Below are positions 54,260 through 62,629 of a DNA stretch of 64,000 bases, piece after piece; position 1 is the first letter of the stretch, and the number at the start of each line of letters is the position of its first letter. The notes under the pieces are model-generated. The model was not told the origin of the DNA, searched no databases, and saw only the letters and a list, made by a program, of their open reading frames with translations. Source of the stretch: an uncultured bacterium (GTDB lineage: Bacteria; Myxococcota_A; Bradymonadia; UBA7976; VGTA01). The position numbers and the translations under genes are program-made. The stretch is taken from contig CALSSE010000009.1 of assembly GCA_943788935.1 (NCBI GenBank), positions 124,001 to 188,000 on the forward strand, given 5' to 3'.

Positions 54260-55528
54260 ATGTCCAATGAACCACGGCTCTCTTCTTCTGATATGCCGGT
54301 CGTCGATACTGACCAGCGCCTCACCAATGAACTCATCAATGAACCGACGACTCGAGTCGCAAGACTCGAGTCTGATGACAACAGAGCGATAGGCAGAACG
54401 ATAGGCAGAGTTGCAGATATAGAACGTGAAGACCCAGGTCCTCGCCCTCTGATGGTCGCTATGATTGGCTCTGCTCTATGCGTCGTCTTGCTGGGGGGAG
54501 CCTCTCTCCTCGGAGAGTCTAGCGGGCTGTATCGCTTACTCTTTGGAGAGGGAGGAGCTCACCTCTTGAGTCAGCTATGTACGCTGATCTTGTTTAGCTG
54601 GGGGATCGCTTCTGTTGTCGCTTGGATTATCTCGCTTCGAGGTGAATTGAACGCTCTAGCGACTCATCATCGATCGCTCACCGATGTGGCTCACGCTCAA
54701 TCATCTCCTCTCATCAATCAGTATGAACAGGATACTGGCTGGGGGTTGAGACATGTTAACACTTATATAGAGTGTAGAGCGGTCATCGATGAGGCGAGAG
54801 AGCGTCTTATCGAGCGATTAGAGGTGGCCACAAGAGGAGCGTCGGCCGCCATGTGGCTGATCCCTCTCTCAGGGTTCCTAGGAACAGTGATCGGGATGAG
54901 TTTAACCATCGGTCGCTTTGACGACCTCTTCGCCAGCGCTAGCGGTGAGAACGTTAAGTTGATCGGTCTTACCGACCTCGCTCCGGCGATTCAGGGGTTG
55001 AGCACCGCCTTTGATACAACTTTATTAGCCCTAGCTTTAGTGATCCCGCTTAAGTTAGCTCTCGTCGCTCTTGAGCGGTACAGTGAAGAGCTCATAGAGG
55101 GTGTGGAGAGGCTCATTGGTGAACCTCTCTTGGCCCACAAACTCTCGAATGCTCCCGCTCAAGTGAACGCTGACAGCGCCTCCTCGTTCGCCTTAGCGCT
55201 CGGTGTGCTCAATGAACAATCGACGACTCTTAACTTACGACTCGCAGAGACTGTTCGCTATCTCTCGCAGTTACGTGAAGAGTTACTCAGCCACCCCTCA
55301 CTTAGCGCTCATGCTCAAGTGGATTTGGCGCAGACCATTGAGCGAGCGATCTCATTGAGTCAGAGAGAGCGCGGTGAGTCGCAGAGTCAGGATCAAGAGT
55401 TCTTGATCGCTCTCCAAAATCTGACCGCTCATCAGTCTCAACTCGGCGATCAGCTCCTCGCGCTCCGAGAGTCTGTGGAGGCGCCGCTGCTTGTCCAACG
55501 AGCACCTCGTCAGCCTCAGGAGAGCTGA
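54260..55528 (+). CDS. MotA/TolQ/ExbB-type proton channel protein
   Basis: The protein has 422 residues. Four hydrophobic segments (LMVAMIGSALCVVLLGGASLL; LLSQLCTLILFSWGIASVVA; AMWLIPLSGFLGTVIGMSL; LSTAFDTTLLALALVIPLKLALVAL). The last two carry the MotA/ExbB signature with FLGTVIGMS and TAFDTTLLALAL. A long cytoplasmic loop and a helical C-terminal tail follow. It is the first gene of a three-gene unit; the next gene encodes its probable MotB/ExbD-like partner with only 1 base between stop and start. Confidence 0.82.
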   Translation: MSNEPRLSSSDMPVVDTDQRLTNELINEPTTRVARLESDDNRAIGRTIGRVADIEREDPGPRPLMVAMIGSALCVVLLGGASLLGESSGLYRLLFGEGGAHLLSQLCTLILFSWGIASVVAWIISLRGELNALATHHRSLTDVAHAQSSPLINQYEQDTGWGLRHVNTYIECRAVIDEARERLIERLEVATRGASAAMWLIPLSGFLGTVIGMSLTIGRFDDLFASASGENVKLIGLTDLAPAIQGLSTAFDTTLLALALVIPLKLALVALERYSEELIEGVERLIGEPLLAHKLSNAPAQVNADSASSFALALGVLNEQSTTLNLRLAETVRYLSQLREELLSHPSLSAHAQVDLAQTIERAISLSQRERGESQSQDQEFLIALQNLTAHQSQLGDQLLALRESVEAPLLVQRAPRQPQES

Positions 55529-55529
55529 G

Positions 55530-56681
55530 GTGTTACGTCGCGGTCGAGCTAGGCGCCGAAAGCTAGGTGAGAGCGAGAGCTTTGGGATGTCACTCATGGA
55601 TCTCTTAACCGCAGCGTTAGGCTGTGTATTGCTGATCTTTATTGTCTATTCGGTGATCACTAGCGGTGATCTCGCTCGATTCCTCTCCGCCAACCAAGAT
55701 CTCATCAGCTCACTCAGAGAGCGCGACACTTTGATCGCGTTTCGTGAGAAGGAAGCGGCGGGGTTACGCACTCTCCTCGATTCCTTAGAGTCTAAGCTCT
55801 CAGCGCGAGAGCTAGAGTTGTTGAGAGAGCAAGAGAAGAGTAAAGTCGCGCTCAATGAGCGAGAGCGATCACACCGAGATTCAGTACGCGATCTTTTAGT
55901 GAAACTTAACGTTTTAAGTGAGGCCCTCGATCCACAAACCGCTCGTCCTGTGGACGTTATGTTGGTCATCGATGGGACGAACTCAATGGAGCCTAGCTTA
56001 GTCTCTGTTCGTCAGAACCTGCGAGCGATCATCGGCGCCTTACAGGTGTTGAGCCCCACAGCGAGGGTAGGGATCGCCGTCTATCGCGATCGTCGAGAGC
56101 GACCAAAAATGCGTCTTGAGTTTCAAGAGATGACCTCTAAGGCGGATCGCCTAAAGGGGTTCCTCGAAGGGATCAAAGCCAAGAGTACTCGGCGAGATAA
56201 AGATCGACCCGAGTGGATGTGTGGTGGCTTGAGGGCGGCGATTCTTGGTCAGCGCTTCGCCGACTACTCCAAGAAGAGCCGTCGCCGTAAGGGGAAGCGT
56301 GAGAGCACATCTCCGTGGCGAAAAGACGCTATTAAACTAGTCGTGATTGTCTCGGATGCTGGCGCTAACTCTAAGCGAGCGAGCGCTTGTGTAGAGGTTG
56401 CCGAAGGCTTTAAGAAAGAGGGGGGGAGAGTGCATATCGTCTCGACCCTACCTCGAGGTTATGGGAAGAGGAAAGCGGTGACTAAAGAGTATGATGAAGT
56501 GGTTCTCAAGGAGCATGCCGCTATCGCCAAGGCAGGAGGGGGAGAGCATATTCAGCGGGCGAGTGAATCTACGCTCCTCGAAGAGGTGCTCCGTTCAGCT
56601 TTCCGCTCTCGAATCGCTGAACTCGAACGCTTGCGTGAGGTGATTAAACAAGGGGAGAGGATGGCTGAGGAAGAGAAGTGA
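55530..56681 (+). CDS. Membrane-anchored vWA protein, probable MotB/ExbD-like stator partner
   Basis: Start at GTG 55530, preceded by AGGAGAGCTGAG; the TTG at 55491 is less likely. One transmembrane segment near the N-terminus, FGMSLMDLLTAALGCVLLIFIVYSV, contains a membrane aspartate as in ExbD/MotB. Then comes a coiled-coil stretch (ISSLRERDTLIAFREKEAAGL through KSKVALNERERSH), followed by a vWA domain with MIDAS LVIDGTNSM (Asp-x-Thr-x-Ser), VVIVSDAGANS and a C-terminal helix. In place of the usual OmpA or periplasmic domain it has vWA, an unusual stator architecture. Confidence 0.8.
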   Translation: MLRRGRARRRKLGESESFGMSLMDLLTAALGCVLLIFIVYSVITSGDLARFLSANQDLISSLRERDTLIAFREKEAAGLRTLLDSLESKLSARELELLREQEKSKVALNERERSHRDSVRDLLVKLNVLSEALDPQTARPVDVMLVIDGTNSMEPSLVSVRQNLRAIIGALQVLSPTARVGIAVYRDRRERPKMRLEFQEMTSKADRLKGFLEGIKAKSTRRDKDRPEWMCGGLRAAILGQRFADYSKKSRRRKGKRESTSPWRKDAIKLVVIVSDAGANSKRASACVEVAEGFKKEGGRVHIVSTLPRGYGKRKAVTKEYDEVVLKEHAAIAKAGGGEHIQRASESTLLEEVLRSAFRSRIAELERLREVIKQGERMAEEEK

Positions 56682-59092
56682 AACTGATGATTCATTGGTC
56701 TCGACTCTTTGGTTTAATGAGATCAGGTTCCATAGCCTCTGGTGTCATGACTTTAGTCTCTCTGATCTCTGTCTCTCTGATCTCTGTCTCTCTGATCTCT
56801 GTCTCTATGAGCTTAGTCTCCTGCATGGGGGGCGGACATGTATCACGCTCTCTCGAGAGAGATCATCTGCTTTCTGAGGAGAGGCAGGCGGCGCTTGACC
56901 ATTACCAACGTGTACAACATGAAGAGCTTATCCCTGATGTAGTCTGCGCTCAGTGCCACCCACGGCAAGCGCAAGAATATGGGACATCGACGATGCGCTA
57001 TGGCTTCTTTTCTCCTAGCTTTAATGCGTTGGAGATGAGCCTGAATCAGCTCAGTGATGGGGCTTTTACTCATGCGGGCGAGGCGGGGAGTTTCTGCAGT
57101 GATTGTCATGGACCACGAGCTCAAGCGATGGGCTTAGAGGTCAGCTCTACCCAGGCGAGTCGAGAACAGCTCTCTCCTCTCCAAGCTCGTGAGGCGGGAA
57201 TAGGCTGTGATCTGTGCCATAGTCAACAGCAGGGTCGTGATCCCTCGAGCGGTTTAGAGAGGAGAGGTCATCAAGATAAGCTGACTTCCCATGAACAGCT
57301 CTCCCCCAATTCCTTTCATGGGTACCGTCGACCTTCAGCACAGGTGCAGCGAGGGATTAATCTCTCGTCTAGCGAGATGTGCGCTCCATGTCATGATGTG
57401 AGACCCACCCGGCCTGATGTCGTTGAGGGGACCTCAACCTTACGCAGCGAAGATCTCTTCACGGAGTGGGAGAAGAGTCCTTGGGCGCAAGCAGAACATC
57501 CGCTGAATCCTCTTCGCGGTCAGCCGGGCATTGATGGGGTTCATGATCGACCTGAAGAGCTCGAGCGAGGAGAGCAAGTGACCTGTCAGGACTGTCATAT
57601 GAGTCTGTATCCTTGGCGATCATTCACCGACCGGGTAAGCTATCAAGAGCACTTCTCAGGGGTCGACCTCAGCGAGTTGACTCGGAAAGCTCATAAACTT
57701 TATCCGGTGGGATTCGCTGCAGAGCGTGGTCATCTCACTGATGACCGAGTGACTGATCAAGCAGTAAGCTCTTCACCCAAATTCGTTCGACGACGGGCCT
57801 CTACTCATTATTTCACTGGAGTCTCCCATCCACTTACTCCCTTCTCCTCATCCTCTATTTTTGACCCTCGCTCGATGGGTCTCGACGGAGGAGAAGAGCA
57901 AGTGGAAGAGTGGAGCGCTGAGCGATCTAGATCGACGGCTCAATGGCTCACTGAGTGGCGAGACTGGCGAGCGAGCGAGGAGAAAATAGATGTCTACCAG
58001 AATCCCACAGCGACTCATCTACGGCGTGAGGCCTTACTCCGCGCTGCGCTCTCCCTCGACCTCAATGATACCGTCGAGGAAGTCTCACCAGAGGGTCTTC
58101 TAACGATCAATGCTTGGGTTGAAAATATTGGAGCGGGTCATCATGTGCCAGCGGGGTTTAGTCAAGAGAGGGAAGTATGGGTAGCGGTTACTTTAATCGA
58201 CCAAGGTCGATCATGTTCTGCAGATCTAGACTGTGCTGACTTGACTGAAATGCCCCTTTTCTTGGACTCACCTCATCGAGAATGCATCGTTCATAATCGT
58301 TTAGGAGAGCGAGATTCGGCGCTTCCCGCTCAGGGGTCATGGCAGGCAGCCGCTCGCGCAGAGCGGAGCGGGGTGTGTGGAGAGAGTGGTCAGTGTGTAG
58401 TCTACCGCTCGGGCTACCTTGTAGATGAGGATGGAGATGGGAGACTCCAAGATGAAGAGTTGCGGCATTTACTGATAGAGCGAGATAGCGAAAGTTTCGA
58501 CGAGCGCTGTGTGATCTCAGGCCCCGATGTCGATCAGCGGTTACGAGGTATAGAGAGAGGTCTTGTTCACTTTACCAATGCTCTACAGCGAGTCGAGGTC
58601 AATGAGAATGGAGCGCCGGTTGAACACCCAAGTGTGAGCCTCTTCTCCCCTAGCGCAGAGCCCTTTGACCCTTCTCGACTTGATCGCGGACCGATATTTG
58701 ATCAAGACCCCCAGGTGCGTCGGTCCCTCTTCGCGACTCAGAGAGCGCTTTATGAGCAGAGCCGATACCGACCAGCGCCACCCGGTATACTTGGGGTCAG
58801 TCGCCGAGGTCTCGGCGTCAATGCCCCAACGCTGCTTCTCGCTAATCGAGCTTTTAATGGTCAATCGCTCGCTCCCTTTGAACCAAGATTAGCTCGTTAT
58901 GAGCTCTCTCTTCCCTCTACCATTGTCGGACCTCTCCTCCTTAATGTGAAGGTGCGCTTTCGCTTCTTCTCACCTCGTTTACTCTATACGCTGATCGACA
59001 GACACCCCCAGCTGCTCCGCGAAGAGATGATCGATGAGGGCTTAGAGATCATCGACATGGTGAACGAGAGAAAGACCATTGAAGTCAGATGA
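56678..59092 (+). CDS. Multiheme cytochrome c lipoprotein (five CxxCH)
   Basis: The product is 804 residues; GTG start overlaps the vWA stop. The signal peptide is inflated by three 15-bp repeats (LISVS) and ends in the lipobox SLVSC (Cys49). Five heme-binding motifs: CAQCH (90), CSDCH (140), CDLCH (177), CAPCH (235) and CQDCH (303). The C-terminal half, with LTINAWVENIGAGHHVPAGFSQEREVWV, resembles the beta-domain of multiheme cytochrome family proteins that have a VPAG motif. Extracytoplasmic electron transfer is likely. Coupling to the proton-channel genes in the same operon is suggestive. Confidence 0.85.
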   Translation: MKLMIHWSRLFGLMRSGSIASGVMTLVSLISVSLISVSLISVSMSLVSCMGGGHVSRSLERDHLLSEERQAALDHYQRVQHEELIPDVVCAQCHPRQAQEYGTSTMRYGFFSPSFNALEMSLNQLSDGAFTHAGEAGSFCSDCHGPRAQAMGLEVSSTQASREQLSPLQAREAGIGCDLCHSQQQGRDPSSGLERRGHQDKLTSHEQLSPNSFHGYRRPSAQVQRGINLSSSEMCAPCHDVRPTRPDVVEGTSTLRSEDLFTEWEKSPWAQAEHPLNPLRGQPGIDGVHDRPEELERGEQVTCQDCHMSLYPWRSFTDRVSYQEHFSGVDLSELTRKAHKLYPVGFAAERGHLTDDRVTDQAVSSSPKFVRRRASTHYFTGVSHPLTPFSSSSIFDPRSMGLDGGEEQVEEWSAERSRSTAQWLTEWRDWRASEEKIDVYQNPTATHLRREALLRAALSLDLNDTVEEVSPEGLLTINAWVENIGAGHHVPAGFSQEREVWVAVTLIDQGRSCSADLDCADLTEMPLFLDSPHRECIVHNRLGERDSALPAQGSWQAAARAERSGVCGESGQCVVYRSGYLVDEDGDGRLQDEELRHLLIERDSESFDERCVISGPDVDQRLRGIERGLVHFTNALQRVEVNENGAPVEHPSVSLFSPSAEPFDPSRLDRGPIFDQDPQVRRSLFATQRALYEQSRYRPAPPGILGVSRRGLGVNAPTLLLANRAFNGQSLAPFEPRLARYELSLPSTIVGPLLLNVKVRFRFFSPRLLYTLIDRHPQLLREEMIDEGLEIIDMVNERKTIEVR
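56756..56800. repeat. 15-bp repeat, 3 copies, inside a signal peptide
   Basis: GTCTCTCTGATCTCT repeats three times, encoding Leu-Ile-Ser-Val-Ser in the hydrophobic core of the cytochrome's lipoprotein signal. Copy number would change signal length and hydrophobicity without frame loss. Confidence 0.95.
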
Positions 59093-59255
59093 TGATGGTG
59101 GTGTGGTGAAGATCGAGCACGAATGATAGATTGGGGCTGACAAGAGCCCTATCGTGCGGCTATGCTTGAGCGCATTAATTACTTAAACCTTTCACTCAAG
59201 ACACAGGTAGCGTCTTGAGCTGATAACCATAAAACCAATAGGAGTGAAGCCCACT

Positions 59256-60077
59256 ATGCCTGAGATTGATCCCAGACAAGAGCTGATTGAGTCTGCCTTT
59301 AACGGAGCCCCCTTAGATGATGAGAGCTCTAGTGCTGTCTTCAGCGTGATTGAGGATTTGGATAAAGGGCGCTTGAGAGTCGCTAACCCTCCTCGAGTGG
59401 AAGGAGGAGAATGGACTGTAAATGCTTGGGTGAAGCAGTCTGTCCTCTTATATTTTCGGCTCACAAAGAACGAGTTGATGGATGATGGCGTCTGCACTTA
59501 TCTCGATAAGATCCCTCCCAAGCGTGATCTTGATGGTGTACGCGTCGTTCCACCGGGTGTGGCTCGCTATGGGAGTCATTTAGAGCCTGGAGTGATCCTG
59601 ATGCCTGGCTATGTCAACATCGGTGCGCGAGTAGGGACCGGCTCTATGGTGGACACTTGGGCGACAGTAGGCTCTTGCGCTCAGATCGGTGCCAACGTCC
59701 ACCTTTCTGGTGGAGTGGGGATCGGCGGTGTACTAGAGCCGCCGAGCGCCCAACCAGTGATCATTGAGGAGGGCGCGTTTATTGGCTCTCGATGTGTGGT
59801 CGTCGAAGGGGTAAAGGTTGGTGCTGGAGCGGTTTTAGGCGCGAATGTTGTCTTAACCGCGAGTACGCCCATCATCGATGTCACCGGCGAAGAAGAGCGT
59901 CGTTATCGCGGTGTCGTCCCTCCTCGATCTATCGTGATTCCTGGCGTCCGCGAGAAGGTCTTCCCTGCGGGTACCTATCACCTCCCTTGTGCACTAATTA
60001 TTGGTCAGCGGAGTGCTCAGACCGACCTTAAAACTTCACTCAACGACGCGCTACGCGATTTTGAGGTCGCGGTCTAG
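59256..60077 (+). CDS. dapD: Tetrahydrodipicolinate N-succinyltransferase
   Basis: Lysine/diaminopimelate pathway: succinyl-CoA plus tetrahydrodipicolinate. The left-handed beta-helix domain is recognisable by hexapeptide repeats (GARVGTGSMVDTWATVGSCAQIGANVHLSGGVGIGGVLEP, IIEEGAFIGSRCVVVEGVKVGAGAVLGANVVL), preceded by the conserved WTVNAWVKQSVLLYFRL helix. ATG 59256 chosen: AGGAGTG lies about 8 bases upstream; the GTG at 59244 overlaps it. Length about 273 fits. Confidence 0.95.
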   Translation: MPEIDPRQELIESAFNGAPLDDESSSAVFSVIEDLDKGRLRVANPPRVEGGEWTVNAWVKQSVLLYFRLTKNELMDDGVCTYLDKIPPKRDLDGVRVVPPGVARYGSHLEPGVILMPGYVNIGARVGTGSMVDTWATVGSCAQIGANVHLSGGVGIGGVLEPPSAQPVIIEEGAFIGSRCVVVEGVKVGAGAVLGANVVLTASTPIIDVTGEEERRYRGVVPPRSIVIPGVREKVFPAGTYHLPCALIIGQRSAQTDLKTSLNDALRDFEVAV

Positions 60078-60180
60078 TCGAGCCCATACCCAACCCATAC
60101 CGCTGACTCAGCTTTAACATTTATATGACTCTGCGATGAACACATCGACCAGATCACACCACATAATGGATGACACATAT

Positions 60181-61374
60181 ATGACTAATAAGACCGCTCA
60201 AGATATTGTTTTTGTCGCTGCGAAACGTACCCCTTTTGGAGCTTTTAATGGATCACTAAAGAGTCTCAGCGCTACCGACCTCGCGGTCGAAGCGTCTAAA
60301 TCGGCGCTCGTTCAAGGAGGTATATCTCCTGATCGGATCGATCATGTGATTTTTGGTAATGTACTGCAAAGCTCCCAAGATGCTATTTATCTCGCTAGAC
60401 ATGTCGGTCTACGATCAGAGGTGCCTCAAGTGGCGCCTGCCTTAACGGTGAACCGTCTCTGCGGCTCAGGTTTTGAGGCGGTGATCCTAGGCGCTAAAGA
60501 GCTCAAGTTAGGAGAGGCTGAGACGGTCTTGGTCGGCGGCACCGAGTCGATGAGCCAAGCGCCACACGTTGTTCGAGGCATGAGAGGAGGCGCTGTCTTT
60601 GGTAGGCCTCCTGAGCTAGAGGACAGCCTATGGAGCTGCCTCACTGATAGCTATACCGGCTTTCCCATGGGGATCACTGCAGAGAACCTCGCCGAGCAAT
60701 ATGAAATCAGTCGGGCCGACTGTGACGCTTATGCGCTTCGCAGCCAAGAGGCATGGGCGGCCGCGGATGAACGAGGTGCTTTTGATGCCGAGCTTAGCCC
60801 CGTAGAGGTTAAGGGGCGTCGAGCGAGCGTTACTGTGAGCAAAGACGAGCACCCCCGAGGCTCTAGTTTGGAGGGATTAACAAAGTTGCGACCAGCCTTC
60901 AAAAAAGAGGGAGTGGTGACCGGTGGAAATGCCAGTGGAATCTGTGATGGAGCGGCGGCGATGGTGATGACTACTAGGGCTGTTGCCGAACGAGAAGGGT
61001 GGGCTCCACTCGGATCTCTCCTCTCGTATGGTGTGAGTGGCTGTGACCCTACGATCATGGGGATTGGACCTGTACCTGCCTCTAAAATAGCTCTAGAACG
61101 AGCTAACATGAGCCTTAATCAAATGGATATTATAGAGGTGAATGAGGCCTTTGCCCCTCAATATATTGCGGTCGAAAAAGCGCTCGGTCTTCAGCGAGAG
61201 AAAACGAATATCAACGGAGGGGCGATCTCACTTGGGCACCCCTTAGGAGCGAGCGGGGCGAGGATTACCGCTCACTTATTATACTCACTCGCTGAGCGCG
61301 GTGAGACAATCGCTCTCGGGAGCGCCTGCATTGGTGGAGGTCAAGGGATTGCCGTCATCGTTAGCGCAGAGTAA
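60181..61374 (+). CDS. Acetyl-CoA acyltransferase (thiolase)
   Basis: Thiolase superfamily, about 397 residues from ATG 60181 (MTNKTAQDIVFVAAKRTPFG); the ATG at 60136 adds 15 non-conserved residues. Catalytic Cys in NRLCGSGFEAV, His in INGGAISLGHPLGASGAR, and the C-terminal Cys in GSACIGGGQG. ACAT versus long-chain specificity is not determinable. The plsC-like gene starts immediately after its stop, so they are probably co-transcribed. Confidence 0.93.
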   Translation: MTNKTAQDIVFVAAKRTPFGAFNGSLKSLSATDLAVEASKSALVQGGISPDRIDHVIFGNVLQSSQDAIYLARHVGLRSEVPQVAPALTVNRLCGSGFEAVILGAKELKLGEAETVLVGGTESMSQAPHVVRGMRGGAVFGRPPELEDSLWSCLTDSYTGFPMGITAENLAEQYEISRADCDAYALRSQEAWAAADERGAFDAELSPVEVKGRRASVTVSKDEHPRGSSLEGLTKLRPAFKKEGVVTGGNASGICDGAAAMVMTTRAVAEREGWAPLGSLLSYGVSGCDPTIMGIGPVPASKIALERANMSLNQMDIIEVNEAFAPQYIAVEKALGLQREKTNINGGAISLGHPLGASGARITAHLLYSLAERGETIALGSACIGGGQGIAVIVSAE

Positions 61375-62157
61375 ATGTTGGGTACGCTGTTAGCGATCAT
61401 TCGTAGTTTTTTTGCGATCATCTTCTTCGCGACCTTCCTCTCGACGATGATCATCTTCTCTGTGCTCACTTGGAGACGGTGGATCTTGCCAGTTTCGGGC
61501 CCTGTATTGAGATTTTTTGGTCGAACGACGCTCAAGATTTTAGGGATTCCACTCGTCTTAACCAACGAGTGGCCTTTCGCTGAAGATGAGGCGCGAGTGG
61601 TTATTGTAAATCACCAAAGTACGCTTGATATCATTTGGTTTTCAGCGGTCACACCTAATCGGATCGGAGCGATCGGTAAAAGAGAGCTCATTTGGGTCCC
61701 GCTGATGAATGTTGGATGGTGGGCATTCAGGCATTTTTTAATAGACCGTACAGACCGAGAATCAGCGATTCGAACCATGCGGGCGGCGACCGAAAATACG
61801 AAGAAGTATAGCCGGTCATTAGCGCTCGCTCCCGAAGGGACTCGGAGTAAAAACGGGCATATACTCCCATTCAAGAAGGGGGCTTTTCACCTCGCTATTG
61901 ACGCTCGACTGCCCATTTACCCAGTTGTGATGTGTGGTGCAGGAGAGTCGATGCCTAAACACACGTTTTGGGCCTATCCTACGCCGATTCATCTTCAATT
62001 TCTTCCCCCCATCTCGACCGTTGATTGGGAGATCGAGCGACTCGATGAGCACATCGCAGAGGTGCATGATCTAATGAGTATCGCTTATCGTGAGCTCAGA
62101 GCGAGCGCTGGCTTGCCTCAGCTTGCTCCACCCCCATCGCCCCAAGATCGTCCCTGA
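61375..62157 (+). CDS. plsC: 1-acyl-sn-glycerol-3-phosphate acyltransferase (PlsC-like)
   Basis: The protein has 260 residues. A hydrophobic N-terminus is followed by the NHxxxxD motif (VNHQSTLDIIWFSA), FLIDRT, and the substrate-binding motif APEGTRSKNG. It transfers an acyl group to lysophosphatidic acid in membrane lipid synthesis. ATG directly follows the TAA of the thiolase gene, suggesting coupling. Its 3' end overlaps a convergent MazG-like gene by 40 bases. Confidence 0.9.
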   Translation: MLGTLLAIIRSFFAIIFFATFLSTMIIFSVLTWRRWILPVSGPVLRFFGRTTLKILGIPLVLTNEWPFAEDEARVVIVNHQSTLDIIWFSAVTPNRIGAIGKRELIWVPLMNVGWWAFRHFLIDRTDRESAIRTMRAATENTKKYSRSLALAPEGTRSKNGHILPFKKGAFHLAIDARLPIYPVVMCGAGESMPKHTFWAYPTPIHLQFLPPISTVDWEIERLDEHIAEVHDLMSIAYRELRASAGLPQLAPPPSPQDRP

Positions 62158-62483
62158 TTGATTCCATTCTTACGCCTAAACGCACCTTCCAAATCAATCT
62201 CTAGGCGGTTAGCGATAGCGATGAGATAGTTCATCACATCGACGAGCTCTTCTCCGATATGTTCCACTGATTGAGCTTCAGCTTGTGGAGCATCTTCCAC
62301 ATAAAATCGTTGGTGCTTACGGACCGCTTTGAAGAGCTCTCCAACCTCCTCACCCATCAGAAAGCAGTTGTTGATCAAATCGACATCGAGCCATCCATGG
62401 AGAGCTTCTAGTTGGTGAATATATCTTTGATACTCACTCATAGGGGCATCTTTGGAGAGAGAGATAGAGAGGGGGGTAGTCAT
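62118..62483 (-). CDS. MazG-like nucleotide pyrophosphohydrolase
   Basis: The protein has 121 residues. Helical all-alpha MazG fold with CFLMGEEVGELFKAVRKHQ (the ExxE pair) and GEELVDVMNYLIAIANRL (the ExxD pair), the metal-binding signature of dNTP/NTP pyrophosphatases. It starts at 62483 (AAAGGA, 7 bases upstream), with a second ATG at 62441. It may clear non-canonical or excess nucleotides. It is divergent from the next gene (CARF-deaminase), which is also nucleotide-directed. Confidence 0.85.
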   Translation of the reverse strand: MTTPLSISLSKDAPMSEYQRYIHQLEALHGWLDVDLINNCFLMGEEVGELFKAVRKHQRFYVEDAPQAEAQSVEHIGEELVDVMNYLIAIANRLEIDLEGAFRRKNGINQGRSWGDGGGAS

Positions 62484-62629
62484 CGGATATTCCTTTATCT
62501 ATGTGCTTTGAGAATAATATATTCGTTGAAGTCATAGGGTAAGTGAAGCAAAAATAGTTTATGCTCCGTAAGTAAGAAATCTAAGTTAAGCTGAAATATA
62601 AAGGACGTATATCTCGACGAGGTCACTCT

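Noticed and set aside
54260-56681. Zorya defence system (ZorA/ZorB)
   Set aside because: The MotA/ExbB-like and membrane proteins are there, but the partner has a vWA rather than an OmpA-like domain and no ZorC/ZorD- or ZorE-like gene follows; a cytochrome does.
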